Assembly (NCBI GenBank): GCA_028023455.1
Contig: JAQFVV010000050.1
Location: 3,476,626-3,540,625, forward strand
DNA length: 64,000 bases
Source: Epiperipatus broadwayi
Taxonomy: Eukaryota; Onychophora; Udeonychophora; Euonychophora; Peripatidae
Direction of reading: 5' to 3'
Shown: positions 37,209 to 47,599 of the stretch, in pieces
Position numbering within the stretch: the stretch's first letter is position 1
Layout of the letters: the number at the start of each line of letters is the position of its first letter
Program-made: the position numbers and the translations under genes
Notes under the pieces: generated by a model
The model's input: only the letters and a program-made list of their open reading frames with translations
What the model was told of the DNA's origin: nothing
The model's database searches: none

Positions 37209-39735
37209 TCAACAACCATTATCAATCCACTGCAGGATGAAGGTCTCTCCAAGTTTAATCCATCTTCTCTGATCTTTACCTTCTCTTCTCCACAACACCC
37301 CTGCACATTTTCTTATTTCAGCCATCCATCTCACATGTGGTCTCTTTCTGGGTCTTTTACAATCTCTTGGAATCCAGTTGAAAATTTCAATTGTCCATCT
37401 ATTATCATCTCTTCTAGCAATATGTCCAGCCCAACTCCATTTCAATCTTTTAATTTTTTCAATAAGGTCAGTAACACCTGTTTGTTGTCTTACCCATACA
37501 TTGCGTTTTCGATCTCTTCTTGTTACTCCCAACATACACCTCTCCATGCTCATTTGAGTGGTCTGAAGTCTCTGTATTGCTCTTCTATTAAGTGTCCAAG
37601 TCTCAGATCCATAAGTAAGAACTGGTAAAACACATTTGTTAAAAATCATCCTTTTCAAACACATAGGAATATTTCCTTTTAGTATCAAGTTATTTCTACC
37701 AAAAGCACTCCAACCAAGTTTAATTCTATGATTAATTTCCTCCATTATGTTTCCATCTGTATTAATAATCTGACCAAGGTATTTGTAATTGTTAACGTCT
37801 TCTAATTCTTCATAATCAATCTTTATTTTTATATTTTGAGCAAATCGATTAAACATTACTTTAGTCTTTTTAACATTTATCTTTAGTCCTACTTTTCTAC
37901 TTTCATCTGCTAACTCCTGCAACATTTCCTGCAGCTCTGAAGCATTATTTGCAAAAACTACTACATCATCTGCGAAATCTAAATGACTTAAATACTCTCC
38001 ATTTACTTTCACTCCTTTAGTTTCCCATTTTAATCCACAAAATACTTCTTGCAGCACTGCTGTAAAGAGTTTTGGAGATATGGAGTCACCTTGTCTTACA
38101 CCTTTCTCAATGTTGATTTTTTCAGTATCATTATGTAATCTAATTGTTGCTGTTGCATTTTTATAAATATTCTTTAAAATATGACAATATCCTGGATCTA
38201 TACCTTGATGATCCAATGCTTTAATCACTGAAGAAATGTGTATAGAATCAAATGCCTTTTCATAATCTACAAATCCAAAACATAAAGACAACTTATATTC
38301 ATTTGTCCTTTCTATGACTTCTCTCAATACCTGGATATGATCTATTGTACTAAAACCACTTTTAAATCCAGCTTGTTCTTTTGGTTGGTGGAAATCCAAA
38401 GTTCTTTGTAGACGAGTTGTAATTATCTTGGTAAAAATTTTATATAAAACTGATAAAAGGCTGATAGGTCTGTAATTTCTAATATCTTCTTTATCACCTT
38501 TTTAAAATATTAATATTATTACTGCATTCTTCCAATCTTCTGGTACATCTTTATCATTTAGACATTTGGTATATAACTTTGCTAAAATTGTTTCTATTTC
38601 TTCACCTGCTTCTTTTAATATATCAATTATAATTCCATCATTTCCTGGAGCCTTTCCTTTCTTCATACACTTAATTGCATGTCTCACTTTCATTTAAAAT
38701 TCTGGGCAATTCAGATGATGTAATAGATATAGGAGGTACTTGTTCTTTATTACTATATAATTCTTGATAAAAATATTCTACCAATTTCATGATGTCATCT
38801 CTCTTTTTAGTAATAATTCCATCTTTTTTTCTTATTGCAGATGTAAATTTCCTACCAATACCTAAATGTTGTTTAACATTTTTGAGACTTTTATTTTCTT
38901 CTACAGCTTTCCTTGCTATTTCATAGTTATACTTTCTTATATCATTTTCAACTCTTTTCCGTACCATTTTACAAAATTCGAGATATTCAATTCTTTTTAA
39001 TACATCATTTTTGTATATCTTCATATTCCTTCTTTTCTTCATAAATTCTCTAGTCTCAGTAGAAATTTTATTAGTCAATTGCTGCTTTTTTCTACCAGCT
39101 ATGTTTGTTGCAGTTTTTAAAAGTGTATCAGTTATTTTCATATTAATTTCATTCAAATCTGAATCATGTTCAAAATCTCCTAACACTTGAAACCTATTTG
39201 TAAGTTCTTATTTAAATTCATTAGAATGTTTCTGAAGATTAGGAATATCAACTGTAAATATTGTTTTTCTTAATAATTTTTGTCTCTCTAGTTTTACATT
39301 AACACGTAACTTACACCTTACTAATCGATGATCACTTCCTGTGTTAAATTTATTAAGAACATTACAATCTTGAAATATGTATTTCCTGTTAATCAAAATA
39401 TAATCCAATTCTGCTGTACCTTCATTTGGATGCTTCCATGTCCATTTTCTTTTAACATTTTTTTCAAAAAATGAATTCATAATATAAAGTTTTTCTTTTT
39501 CTGCAAGCTCCACAAGTCTATGTCCTCTCTCATTTATATTACCATAACCAAAATTACCTACAGCAATTTCATCTTTCATTTGTCTACCAATTCTAGCATT
39601 AAAGTCTCCCATAACAATTTTAAAATGTTGTTTACTGTGACAAAAAGCCTTTTGTACATCCATATAAAAATCTTCTACTACTTCATCACTATGAGAACTT
39701 GTTGTGGCATAAACCTGAATTATCTGCATATATAA
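37209..39735 (-). pseudogene. RTE-type retrotransposon, second copy, 5'-truncated
   Basis: Nearly the same sequence as the copy at 22.8-25.7 kb. It ends at 39730, where homology stops abruptly within the endonuclease domain (GAATTATCTGCAT then unrelated sequence), a typical 5' truncation. The C-terminal part is intact through ..QWIDNGC. Lesions visible against the first copy are a nonsense change at about 39209 (CTAATT to CTTATT on the plus strand), a 2-bp deletion near 38690 (CACTTCTTC to CACTTTC) and a Lys-to-stop change near 38503. The RT motifs FVDYEKAFD, GVRQGDSISP and FADDVVV are preserved in the 396-codon piece 38399-37209. It supplies the uninterrupted version of the region where the first copy is frameshifted. 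Confidence 0.85.
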
Positions 39736-39918
39736 GTATATTGTAACAGAATAAAAGAATATTACTCTAGGAAAATAATTACTTGCTCAGTGATAACTAG
39801 TGAGCAAAGTTTTATTCTATTTGATTATAGTCATCAATGATGACCAGAGGAGCTTTTAGCAAGATAAGTATCCATACAGATTCAGTCATATTTCCTGATT
39901 ATTATTCCACTCACACAT

Positions 39919-39919
39919 A

Positions 39920-40006
<87 letters not shown>

Positions 40007-40030
40007 CATCATCATCATCATCATCATCAT
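39919..40030. repeat. (ATT)n then (ATC)n microsatellite
   Basis: About 88 bp of ATT followed by 24 bp of ATC. It lies exactly at the 5' boundary of the CR1/Daphne-like LINE that follows. The poly-Ile open frame reading through it is an artefact. Confidence 0.95.
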
Positions 40031-42335
40031 CTGATCAGAATTGGTATTATGTTTTTGCTCTGCATGATGTTGATTCAGCATTTTTAAAATTTCAAGATAT
40101 TTTTAAATCTTTAATTGCAAAATCTATGGTTAGTTTTAAATTGACTAGCAAAAAGCGCAAAAGCTCTGTCTGGATAACGAATGATTTGATTGAAAAAATT
40201 AATCAAAGAAGACATTTAAAATGTTTGGGTGGAGATTTGTTGACTTTGAAGAAATTAAATACTGAGATTAAATCTGATATTTGGAAATTAAAATTTCAAT
40301 ATTATCAAAAATATTTTAATGATAAAAATATTTCTTTAAAATGGAAATTGATAAATTCTCTTGTAAAGAAACCTTTATCAAATCAACTTAAATTTATAAA
40401 ACACAATGATAATTTGATTGAAGTAGAAAATAATGAAAAATGTGTTGCTGACTTGTTTAATAATTTTTTTTCAGATCTGTCAATAGATAGAACACCAGTA
40501 CAAGAATTGTCTTTTGCTGATTCTTGTGTAAATTCTTTTTTGTGTACAGATGTTACTGATTTGGATTTGTCTGGTAAAATTGATCTCTTAAAGAATGTTC
40601 ATTCAGCTGGTCTAGATAAGTTAACACCAAAGATTCTTAAGGAAAATAAGACAGCTTTCTTAACCTGTTCTTGTTTATTTGTTTAATCTTTCCTTAAATG
40701 TTGGTTTGTTTCCTACTTGTTTGAAGGTTGGTTTTATTACACCTGTTTTTAAAAAGTGTGATCCTGTACAGCTTGACAATTATAGACCAATATCTATTAT
40801 ATCTCTAATATCCAAATTGTTAGAGATGATGGTTAAAGAGAAAATGATGTCATTTTTATCTAAAAATAATATTTTATCTGAACATCAATATGGATTTATT
40901 TCTGGTAGAAGTACCTTGGACACTTTCTATAGTCATGTAAACAATTTGACAAATTCACTAGATAAGGATTTTAAAACTGTTGCTATTTATTTAGACTTGT
41001 CTAAGGCATTTGACTCTGTATCTCACAAAATTTGACTTAAGTGTTTATATTCATATGGTTTTTGTGGTGGATTTATTTCATGGTCTACGAATTACTTAAA
41101 GGATAGAAAATAAGCAACAAATATTTCTGGTGTTGTAAGCTCTTTTATAACAGTTAACCATGGTGTACCACAAGGTTCAGTTTTGTGTCCCATTTTACTT
41201 ATAATTTATATAAATGATTTACTTTCTTTATCTTTAGAATCTAAGATTTATGGTTTTGCAGATGATATTGCTTTATCTTATGCTGCAGTTTCATATAATT
41301 TTGTGGAAAAAATAATTAATGATGATTTAATCCTAATTAGCAAATGGTTAGCATTTAATACTTTATCAATTAATGTGAGTAAAACAAAAGCTATTAATTT
41401 TTCTTATAAGTCAAATATTCATTCGCTTAACATTACTATTTATAAGTATGTAATAGCACCTGTACTTGTGCTAACATTTCATTTGTTGATAATATTTGCT
41501 ATCTAGGTGTTTTTAGTAAATCCAGACTATCTTGGTCAAACCAGATTGACTTTCTTTGTTCTCGTTTATGTAAATTAAATTATATGATTCTCTACTTATC
41601 TAAATTTTTTATTCGGTCAGCTTTTATTACTTTATATATTTCTTCTTATCAAAGCTTATTATGTTATAATATATCAGTTTGGGGAACTGTTCTACTTTTG
41701 CAATGACTACATTGTCTGTTTTACAGAATTATACAATGCATATCATTTTTGGTAGATCACGTACCACATCTGTTAAAGATATTTATGCCACTTTTAATAT
41801 ACTAGATGTTTTCCATTTGTATAAATATAGAGTGATTCTTGATCTTTATTGTAGGAAACTTCATTTGGATAGTAAATCTTCTGTTGTAAATACTACTAAA
41901 TATCAGCTAGCTTTACCTAATTTTTTTAAAACATCCAGTAGGAAGCAATTTAGTTATAATGGTCCTAAATTATTTAATATGTTTATAAGAGATTGTTCTG
42001 TGAATTTAATGAACACTAGTTATTTGATTTTTAAAAAGCATTTATGGCACTGGTTATATTATGCTAAGCATTAGATTTATTTTGTTTATATATATTATTT
42101 ATACTGTATGTTATGTTGTAATTATTTACTACTGTGATTGAATTGCCAAATGTAATTTCTGTGTGATTTTTAATATTTTGTTATATTTATACTTTTTTTT
42201 TTGTATTTTATTAGTGTTTTTAGTTGTTGCATTTAAATTCCTCACTCAAGATTTTTCTTGTATGGATTTTATCGCACTGTATTATACATTTATTATTTGT
42301 TTCATAATGAATAAATAAATAAATAAATAAATTAT
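40031..42335 (+). pseudogene. CR1/Daphne-like non-LTR retrotransposon, 5'-truncated, broken ORF
   Basis: Plus-strand coding blocks: 40031-40686 (region before RT, with 'SVWITNDLI' and 'SAGLDKLTPKILKE'); 40679-41035 with RT motifs 'DNYRPISIISLISKLLE', 'QYGFISGRSTLD' and motif A 'YLDLSKAFDSVSH'; 41140-41506 with 'GVPQGSVLCPILLIIYINDLL' region and motif C 'YGFADDIAL'; and 41679-42074, the C-terminal region after the RT. Breaks are a frameshift near 40680, stops at about 41035 and 41113, and frame changes after 41500. The 3' end is a short AT-rich UTR with a repeated AAATAAAT tail (42308-42335), common in CR1/Daphne/Crack elements. The endonuclease is missing because of 5' truncation at the ATT/ATC array. 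The clade name within the Jockey/CR1 group is an inference. Confidence 0.8.
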
Positions 42336-42391
42336 TATTATTATTATTATAACTTCTTTAACGAGCGTTATAAGCGCATATTTATTGATGA

Positions 42392-42440
<49 letters not shown>

Positions 42441-42444
42441 TTCA

Positions 42445-42482
<38 letters not shown>

Positions 42483-42485
42483 TTC
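42306..42485. repeat. AAAT tail followed by two (ATT)n arrays
   Basis: AATAAATAAATAAATAAAT passes into (ATT)n, a 37-bp unique piece (AACTTCTTTAACGAGCGTTA and following), then two longer (ATT)n arrays separated by TTTTCATTTT. The first part is the LINE tail. The rest looks like microsatellite expansion. Confidence 0.9.
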
Positions 42486-43020
42486 ATTTTCGATATTAAA
42501 TGAAATACTTGTCTGTCAAATCAGAACATTGATGAAAAATTATACTTTTAAATAATAATAATAAATTTATTTACAACAATAATAACAAAATGTAAATATT
42601 TCCCCTTTCATATATACTTTATTTTATTGGTTATATGAATATGTAAATATAAAAATGGTTAAGTTGTTTTTTGGTTTGTTATTTTTATATTTACAATTAC
42701 ATTTTTGGAAATTTTGTTTAATTTTTAAAATACAAAATTAAGAAGCTTGTAGTAATGTTAAACTGGAAATAGAATTTATTGCAGCCATAACAGTCTGCCA
42801 GCACATCTAATTTATAATTTATACAAATGCAATTTTCAATTTCAGTAAAGTTTTTCTTAGATTTATTATGACTTTATAATAATTTATTCAGGTTTAAAAA
42901 TTAGAATTCATTCAACAAATTTTGTTAATTTTTTTTTATGATAGTGGTACAATAAAAAAACCAATAAATGTAAAGCCATTTTTTCCATTATGTATTTCAC
43001 ATCTTGATATTGGTTTTTAT
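42486..43020. other. AT-rich stretch, nothing recognised
   Basis: No gene, repeat match or promoter boxes recognised. The open frame beginning at 42922 runs into a SINE. Confidence 0.4.
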
Positions 43021-43027
43021 ATTAAAA

Positions 43028-43132
43028 GCATTGGTGGTCGAGAAGTCAGCAACAGCTGCTTTACAAGCAGTTGTCCCGGGTTAGTGGGTTCACTTCCCAG
43101 CTGATGCTATGACACATGAGAAAAAAAAAATA
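43028..43132 (+). mobile_element. tRNA-derived SINE, Val(UAC)-like family C, best copy
   Basis: GCATTGGTGGTCGAGAAGTC gives box A (TGGTCGAGAAGTC). GCTGC-TTTACAA-GCAGT is a good anticodon arm with UAC in the loop. GTGGGTTCACTTCCC is box B, and AGCTGATGCTATGACAC plus a run of ten A follow. The short length, A tail and repeated occurrence identify a SINE derived from a tRNA-Val-like gene. An intact acceptor stem cannot be formed, so it is not a working tRNA. Confidence 0.75.
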
Positions 43133-43780
43133 TGATTTTTGAGAATTTTCATTTGTAAACTTAAATTTGTAACTATTAACTCAAATTTCCCTAAATATGG
43201 GGAATAAAATAATTAAATGTGAAAGGATTAATAAACATTTAAATACTCCTTTATTTGTTAGATTGCTCAGCTAATATTATATATGTTGTTTATGTGTTTA
43301 TCTTTTACACATTTAAATAATGCTAATGAAATTTGCTTCATATAAATAACATTCAAACCTATTCTTATTACTGATTAGTTATTTTTGTCCTGGTCAGCTG
43401 TGAAATGGGTTTACTTGAAACTGATTATGACAGTTCACAATTTCAAATTTGGCTATAATAGATGGTGCTTAAATGTTCTTATTTATATTATATTTAAATA
43501 ATATTAATTATGAATATAATCAAAGAATTAATTACTATTTATAGTTGACTGCTACTCTGATATATAATCTACGATTATGTACTTCTTTAAAGTTTTAAAA
43601 ATTGGATCAGTTTAAAAATAAAATATATTAACATAGAGAGGTTAGTTCTGCTGAGAATATATGAAATTTTGTTAGTGTTGTTGTAAAAACATTCACTGGC
43701 AATATCCAGAACCTGTGTTTTGAATCTGGGGTGAAGTTTGAAATTCATTTTCTAAAGTTTCAAGTAAGTTTATAAGTCTT
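43133..43780. other. AT-rich stretch, nothing recognised
   Basis: No ORF or repeat match of note. Confidence 0.4.
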
Positions 43781-43789
43781 TAAGAAAAA

Positions 43790-43960
43790 TAGTCCCTGAT
43801 CAGTTCACTTAGCGATTTTATTGTTATATTCATTCATCGCTTTAGCATGAAATGCATCTTGAAGGTCATTTGTTTTTTTTCTTTAGTCATGTATTTTCAA
43901 AAAAATTGAGTGATAGTGTGGAGGCTATATAATACATTTGTGAAGGAATGTGAATAAACT
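43790..43960 (+). repeat. SINE family B relative, strongly degenerate
   Basis: Contains CGCTTTAGCATGAAATGCAT, matching the helix II 3' side and GAAA of family B hammerheads. It then shares TCATGTATTTTCAAAAAAAT with the neighbouring copy at 44110-44260 (TCATGTGTTTTCCAAAAAAA). The CTGATGA box is lost (TTCATTCATC). Confidence 0.45.
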
Positions 43961-44109
43961 CCATGCGTGTCTGTGTTTATTTAAAAAATTAGATATTTTA
44001 ATCCTTAACAAAGGTTTAAAGTTTATAGCTGGGTTAGAGATAATCTCTAGTTTAATAAATGATTGATAAATAATAATATCAAAAGAGAACAATTTACTAT
44101 CGATAGATA

Positions 44110-44260
44110 TTGTACATATAATAAAGATATATATTAGATATGGTATCCTGGATCAATTGATGAATGCTGTTTCAGCATGAAATAAATCTGGGTGCATTAG
44201 TTGTTGTTTTTTTTATTAAATCATGTGTTTTCCAAAAAAATGTGCGATGGTGTGATTTTT
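44110..44260 (+). repeat. SINE family B relative with hammerhead-like core
   Basis: TTGATGA (44157-44163) is followed by a perfect five-pair helix II, ATGCT with AGCAT around a GTTTC loop (44164-44178). GAAA is at 44179-44182, and ATAAAT with triplet ATC at 44186-44188 could form a two-pair helix III. The first base of the CTGATGA box is mutated (C to T) and helix I is weak, so cleavage is unlikely. The tRNA-like part has not been recognised downstream. Confidence 0.5.
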
Positions 44261-44671
44261 TTAAAATATATTCATTTTAATCTAAAAGGTCCACAATCAA
44301 AGGAAAATCATAAACCTCAAGAAGCTCTTAGCACTTAACAAGCACAGTGATCATTGGTGAAGAATTCTTGAGAGACAATCTAAAACAAATTATTTAGAAG
44401 CTATATTAAATAAGAAAAACATGTAAAAATATTACCACAAGAGTTAATAATACTACTGCGACTTTTTTCATTAGTAAAAAAATCCTCTTCTGTTTCTTTC
44501 GATTTATATGTAATAACAAATTCAGATCTCAACAACTTGTGAAAATAAAATTAGTTATATTGCAAATATAGGCAACTATAACATAAATTTGGTGTTATTT
44601 TATTTTCTCAATGCAGAGCCTTTCAATAGTCATTATAAATATTCTTGGGAAAAACCAAATCAATTTTTTTC
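44261..44671. other. AT-rich stretch, nothing recognised
   Basis: No gene or repeat match recognised. Confidence 0.35.
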
Positions 44672-44743
44672 CCCCGTGTGTCATAGCATCAGCCGGGAAG
44701 TGAATCCGCTATCCCAGGACAACTGCTTGTAAAGCAGCTGTCA
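44672..44743 (-). repeat. tRNA-derived SINE, family C, 5'-truncated
   Basis: The minus strand reads GACAGCTGCTTTACAAGCAG, then GCGGATTCACTTCCC (box B) and GGCTGATGCTATGACACAC. It lacks the box A half present at 43028, where unrelated AT-rich sequence begins. Confidence 0.65.
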
Positions 44744-44899
44744 TTTAAATGCATTTTAATTTGCACTTTTTAAAGAATTATAATATATTAATGCCCGTAT
44801 GATGAATTCTACATAAAAGTCATACAAAAGCCTTGCAAATGTTAACATACATAAGTGATTTTATTTCTTAGTGACTAATTGTTAATATTAAACCACTAC

Positions 44900-45100
44900 A
44901 CATCACAAGATCTAGGTGCAGTGCTCTCAGATCCAGGACTCCTCACTGATGAAAGCCAGAAGCTAGAAACTAGTCTAGGGATATTGGATGAGTAGGCACT
45001 AGATAGGGATTTTATGTACAAATCTTCTTGCATCTATTGATTACTCTGGCTTCCACTGAGTAGTGCTACTGTATGGAGAATTTAGTCTCTGTGTAAATTG
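44900..45100 (+). mobile_element. Hammerhead repeat family A, single 5'-truncated unit
   Basis: Begins near CACAAGATCTAGGTGCAGTG and proceeds through CTCTCAGATCCAGG, the hammerhead, GGATATTGGATGAGTAGGC, ATTGATTACTCTGGCTTCCA and TACTGTATGGAGAATTT. No inverted partner is adjacent, so this is a lone unit. Confidence 0.75.
44930..44990 (+). ncRNA. Hammerhead ribozyme (type I), family A
   Basis: A self-cleaving RNA motif. CTGATGA is at 44946-44952. Helix II has AGC (44954-44956) paired to GCT (44962-44964) around CAGAA. GAAA is at 44966-44969. Minimal helix III is ACTAGT, two pairs and a TA loop. Cleavage triplet GTC is at 44973-44975. Helix I is formed by the preceding CTCCTCA and the following TAGGGATATTGGAT, with one C·A mismatch in the proximal part and six distal pairs beyond an internal loop. 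All core residues are conserved. Confidence 0.65.
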
Positions 45101-45163
45101 GTTAATATAAAAGTAGATGGCCTGTTTATCTGATATCTTGGGTATTCAAAATCATAATCAAAT

Positions 45164-45540
45164 GGTTTTAGTGTTTGAGAGTTCATAAAATGTTTGAGCA
45201 CCTGAAGTGACAGAGCTGAGTTGGGATCCATGGGTCTTGAACTCCAAAGTCTGCCACTCTAGCAAAGAATGCTGGGAATTTAGAAAGAATATAGTATTTC
45301 AATGGTTTACTATTTAAGAGTTCATACAAATTTCAGCCATCAGAAGTATAACAAAGCTGGGCTGTGATCCACAGATTTTGAGCTCCAGTCTGCCACTCTA
45401 CAAGTGCAGCATTGCATGATGGGAACTCCTACAGAACACAGTAATTGAAGGGTTTATTATTCAGAGGTCGTAAGAAGTTCAAGCATAGAAGAGACAGTGT
45501 TTGGTTCTGATTCATGGACCTTGTGTTCCAGAGTCTTTTA
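45164..45540. repeat. ~145-bp tandem repeat, about 2.6 copies
   Basis: Three successive units begin near 45164, 45303 and 45450 with GGTTT(T/A)... followed by GAGTTCATA(A/C)AA or the diverged GAGGTCGTAAGAAG. They share GGGATCCATGGGTCTTGAA/GTGATCCACAGATTTTGAG and CAGTCTGCCACTCTA. On the minus strand each unit has a GGAGTTCAAGACCC-like segment that resembles a tRNA box B. The units differ substantially, so the array is old. Confidence 0.65.
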
Positions 45541-45696
45541 AACTAACATTGCATTAGACCAAAAAGGGCAGTTGTGTAATGAGGAGTAAGAAGTAGGTAT
45601 TGTGGTATGTAATAATTTTGGAAGAGTGAAGGCTTATTCTGGCTAACAGTTTGGAGACACTGACCAATACACAACAGCTTCTGACTTTTGTTAAAA

Positions 45697-46068
45697 CAGG
45701 CAAAACTCACTATATATATTGCCACACACAGCAAGCTAGAAGAATCAATGGATGCCATAAGGCTTGTGCATAAAATCCCCATCTAGTGCCTACTCATCCA
45801 ATATCCCCAGACTAGTTTCTGGCTAAGATCTAAGATCCAGGTGCAGTGCTCTCAGATCCAAGAATCCTCACTGATGAAGGCCACAAGCCAGAAACTAGTC
45901 TGGGGATGCTGGATGAGTAGGCATTAGATGGGGATTTTAGGCACAAGCCTTCTGGCATCCATTGATTACTCTAGCTTGCTGTGTGTGGCAATACGTATAG
46001 TAAGTTTTGTCTGTTTTAACAACAGTTATACACAAACATAAGAAGTGGTTGGTGGTCATGTGAAGTTT
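45697..46068 (+). mobile_element. Hammerhead repeat family A, foldback copy with tail and flanking repeats
   Basis: The left arm (45700-45825) is a reverse unit truncated at the middle of the hammerhead. The right arm (45830-46020) is a complete forward unit with an intact hammerhead. The arms share TTGCCACACACAGCAAGCTA and complement. A 45-nt tail (46020-46068, ..GTGGTCATGTGAAG) resembles the complement of the tail at 48301-48345 (..GTGATCATGTG). The element is flanked by TTCTGACTTTTGTTAAAA (45680-45697) and TTCTGACTTTGTTAAAA (46070-46086). This is a likely target-site duplication of about 17 bp with one indel. The pattern is that of Penelope-type pseudo-LTRs or retrozymes. Confidence 0.75.
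45855..45915 (+). ncRNA. Hammerhead ribozyme (type I), family A, intact core
   Basis: CTGATGA 45871-45877; helix II GGC (45879-45881) with GCC (45887-45889) around CACAA; GAAA 45891-45894; helix III ACTAGT (two pairs, TA loop); cleavage triplet GTC 45898-45900, so cleavage is expected after 45900. Helix I: ATCCTCA pairs with TGGGGAT (six pairs, one T·G), then an internal loop, then GATCCA with TGGAT. The long helix I with an internal loop facing the helix II loop is the layout that supports the tertiary contact in natural hammerheads. Helix III is very short, as in Penelope/retrozyme hammerheads, which often cut best as dimers. The only blemish is an A·A at position 10.1/11.1. Confidence 0.78.
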
Positions 46069-46086
46069 CTGACTTTGTTAAAAAAA

Positions 46087-46980
46087 AAAAAAAGCCATTG
46101 TGCTTCAGAAAAATTAACATCATTATCACATTAGTTTGGTCTGTATTTTGAAATGGTAAATAGAAGGTAGAGTGCAATGATCAGTGGCTATGTAAAACAT
46201 GATCATCATCACTTACCCCTGTCCATTGCTTGCAGTTCAGTTTCACAACGTGGTAATTGGTAATAACTTTTTGCATTATTAAAATAGTCTATGATATTAA
46301 TAAACGTAATAGTAAGTAACATTGCATTATAAAATTCTCTCCAAAATATTTTACCTCGGAAATTTAATCTATTTTCCTTTCTTTTTTCTTTCCATTTAAC
46401 CTATAACATTTAATGAAAAGTAAAAGTATATTCAGATTGTTGAAGAGAATAGAATTTTTTTCCTTTTTTTTTTTATCAAAGGATTTTCTTTTCATTGATT
46501 TATGTATGTATATAATAATACAGTGTATTCATTGAGTCTAACAATAAAAAATAAAATTATATAGCCTTAAGCAAAAGAAAGAAAACAATTAAATATCGAT
46601 CATTGTTACAGAAGCGTCGCAACTCTAAATGGTGTCAAATTTTATACCCTGGACTTCAAATGTATTATTTTTGATTACTTAGTATATTAAAGCAACAAGC
46701 GCGTGTAGTCAATAGGTTTTGACCTTTTTAGACATATAATAATTACAGCTAGCATTTACTTTATGCATGTTTTATAATAATATTGGTTTTATTTACACAA
46801 CGACGGTTACTCTATTTTAATTATTTGAAATGTGTTTTTCTTTTTATTCTAATATTACTTTCATTTATTTTTTTATTAATTTTGCAAATTAATTATTATG
46901 ATTTATATGCTGTCTTTTTTTCTTTAAATTATAAGTAATGGAAATTATTAAAATAATTATAAATATATGCTTATATATGT
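46087..46980. other. AT-rich stretch, nothing recognised
   Basis: Unique AT-rich sequence with a poly-A run at 46080-46093. Nothing recognised. Confidence 0.4.
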
Positions 46981-47330
46981 AACGCATACACACTAATATA
47001 AGATCTTATAAAGTGGCGGACGATGTTATCTGCTATCCCGGTTTATTCCACTTCTGTATACGATTGGAGAAATATCTTGCGGTTCCTATATTACCTTATA
47101 GAACGGAAATATCATGCATAGCAAGGCTATAGAAATTGCATAATCAAGTCAATGTTTCCAAATTGATAAGAACCCATCTATCTACTCTTGTAATTTATTA
47201 TGTCGCAATATCCACTAGAGTGTAAGATCCCACTGATTGACTTTTTTAATTCATAAATATTTTTTTGAATAATCTTTATCCGTCAGATTATCTACAGCTG
47301 AGAAATATCCGATTCTTTACGCATGACAAT
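46981..47330. other. Less AT-rich unique island, function unknown
   Basis: Contains CTATCCCGGTTTATTCCAC, GGAGAAATATCTTGCGG and similar, with CpG dinucleotides that are rare elsewhere in the window. No ORF, repeat match or RNA gene recognised. It could be regulatory DNA or an unrecognised exon. Confidence 0.3.
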
Positions 47331-47599
47331 GCGACTCGTTTTTTAAGCTGAAGTGATTAAAAATCAAAGATTACCACAAAATCTATCCTACAATTAATAG
47401 CAAGTATGTAAGACTCTCCACAAATTATTATATGACACAAAGACATCTTTTAAACTTATTTTAAGAGCCGTTTGATTTATTAGTTCGTTATTGCAAATAA
47501 AAAAAAAGTAATTGTTATAATCTGACTGTGTATTCTTACATAGATAAATAACATTTAAACGTAATTAATACATTGCACAGGCTTAAACTTTCATTTATA

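Noticed and set aside
37091-37306. Open frame with a Tyr-Ile repeat
   Set aside because: It reads through the (TA)n array and the antisense end of the RTE ORF in an alternative frame.
39837-40034. Open frame ending in about 35 isoleucines
   Set aside because: It is a read-through of the ATT/ATC microsatellite.
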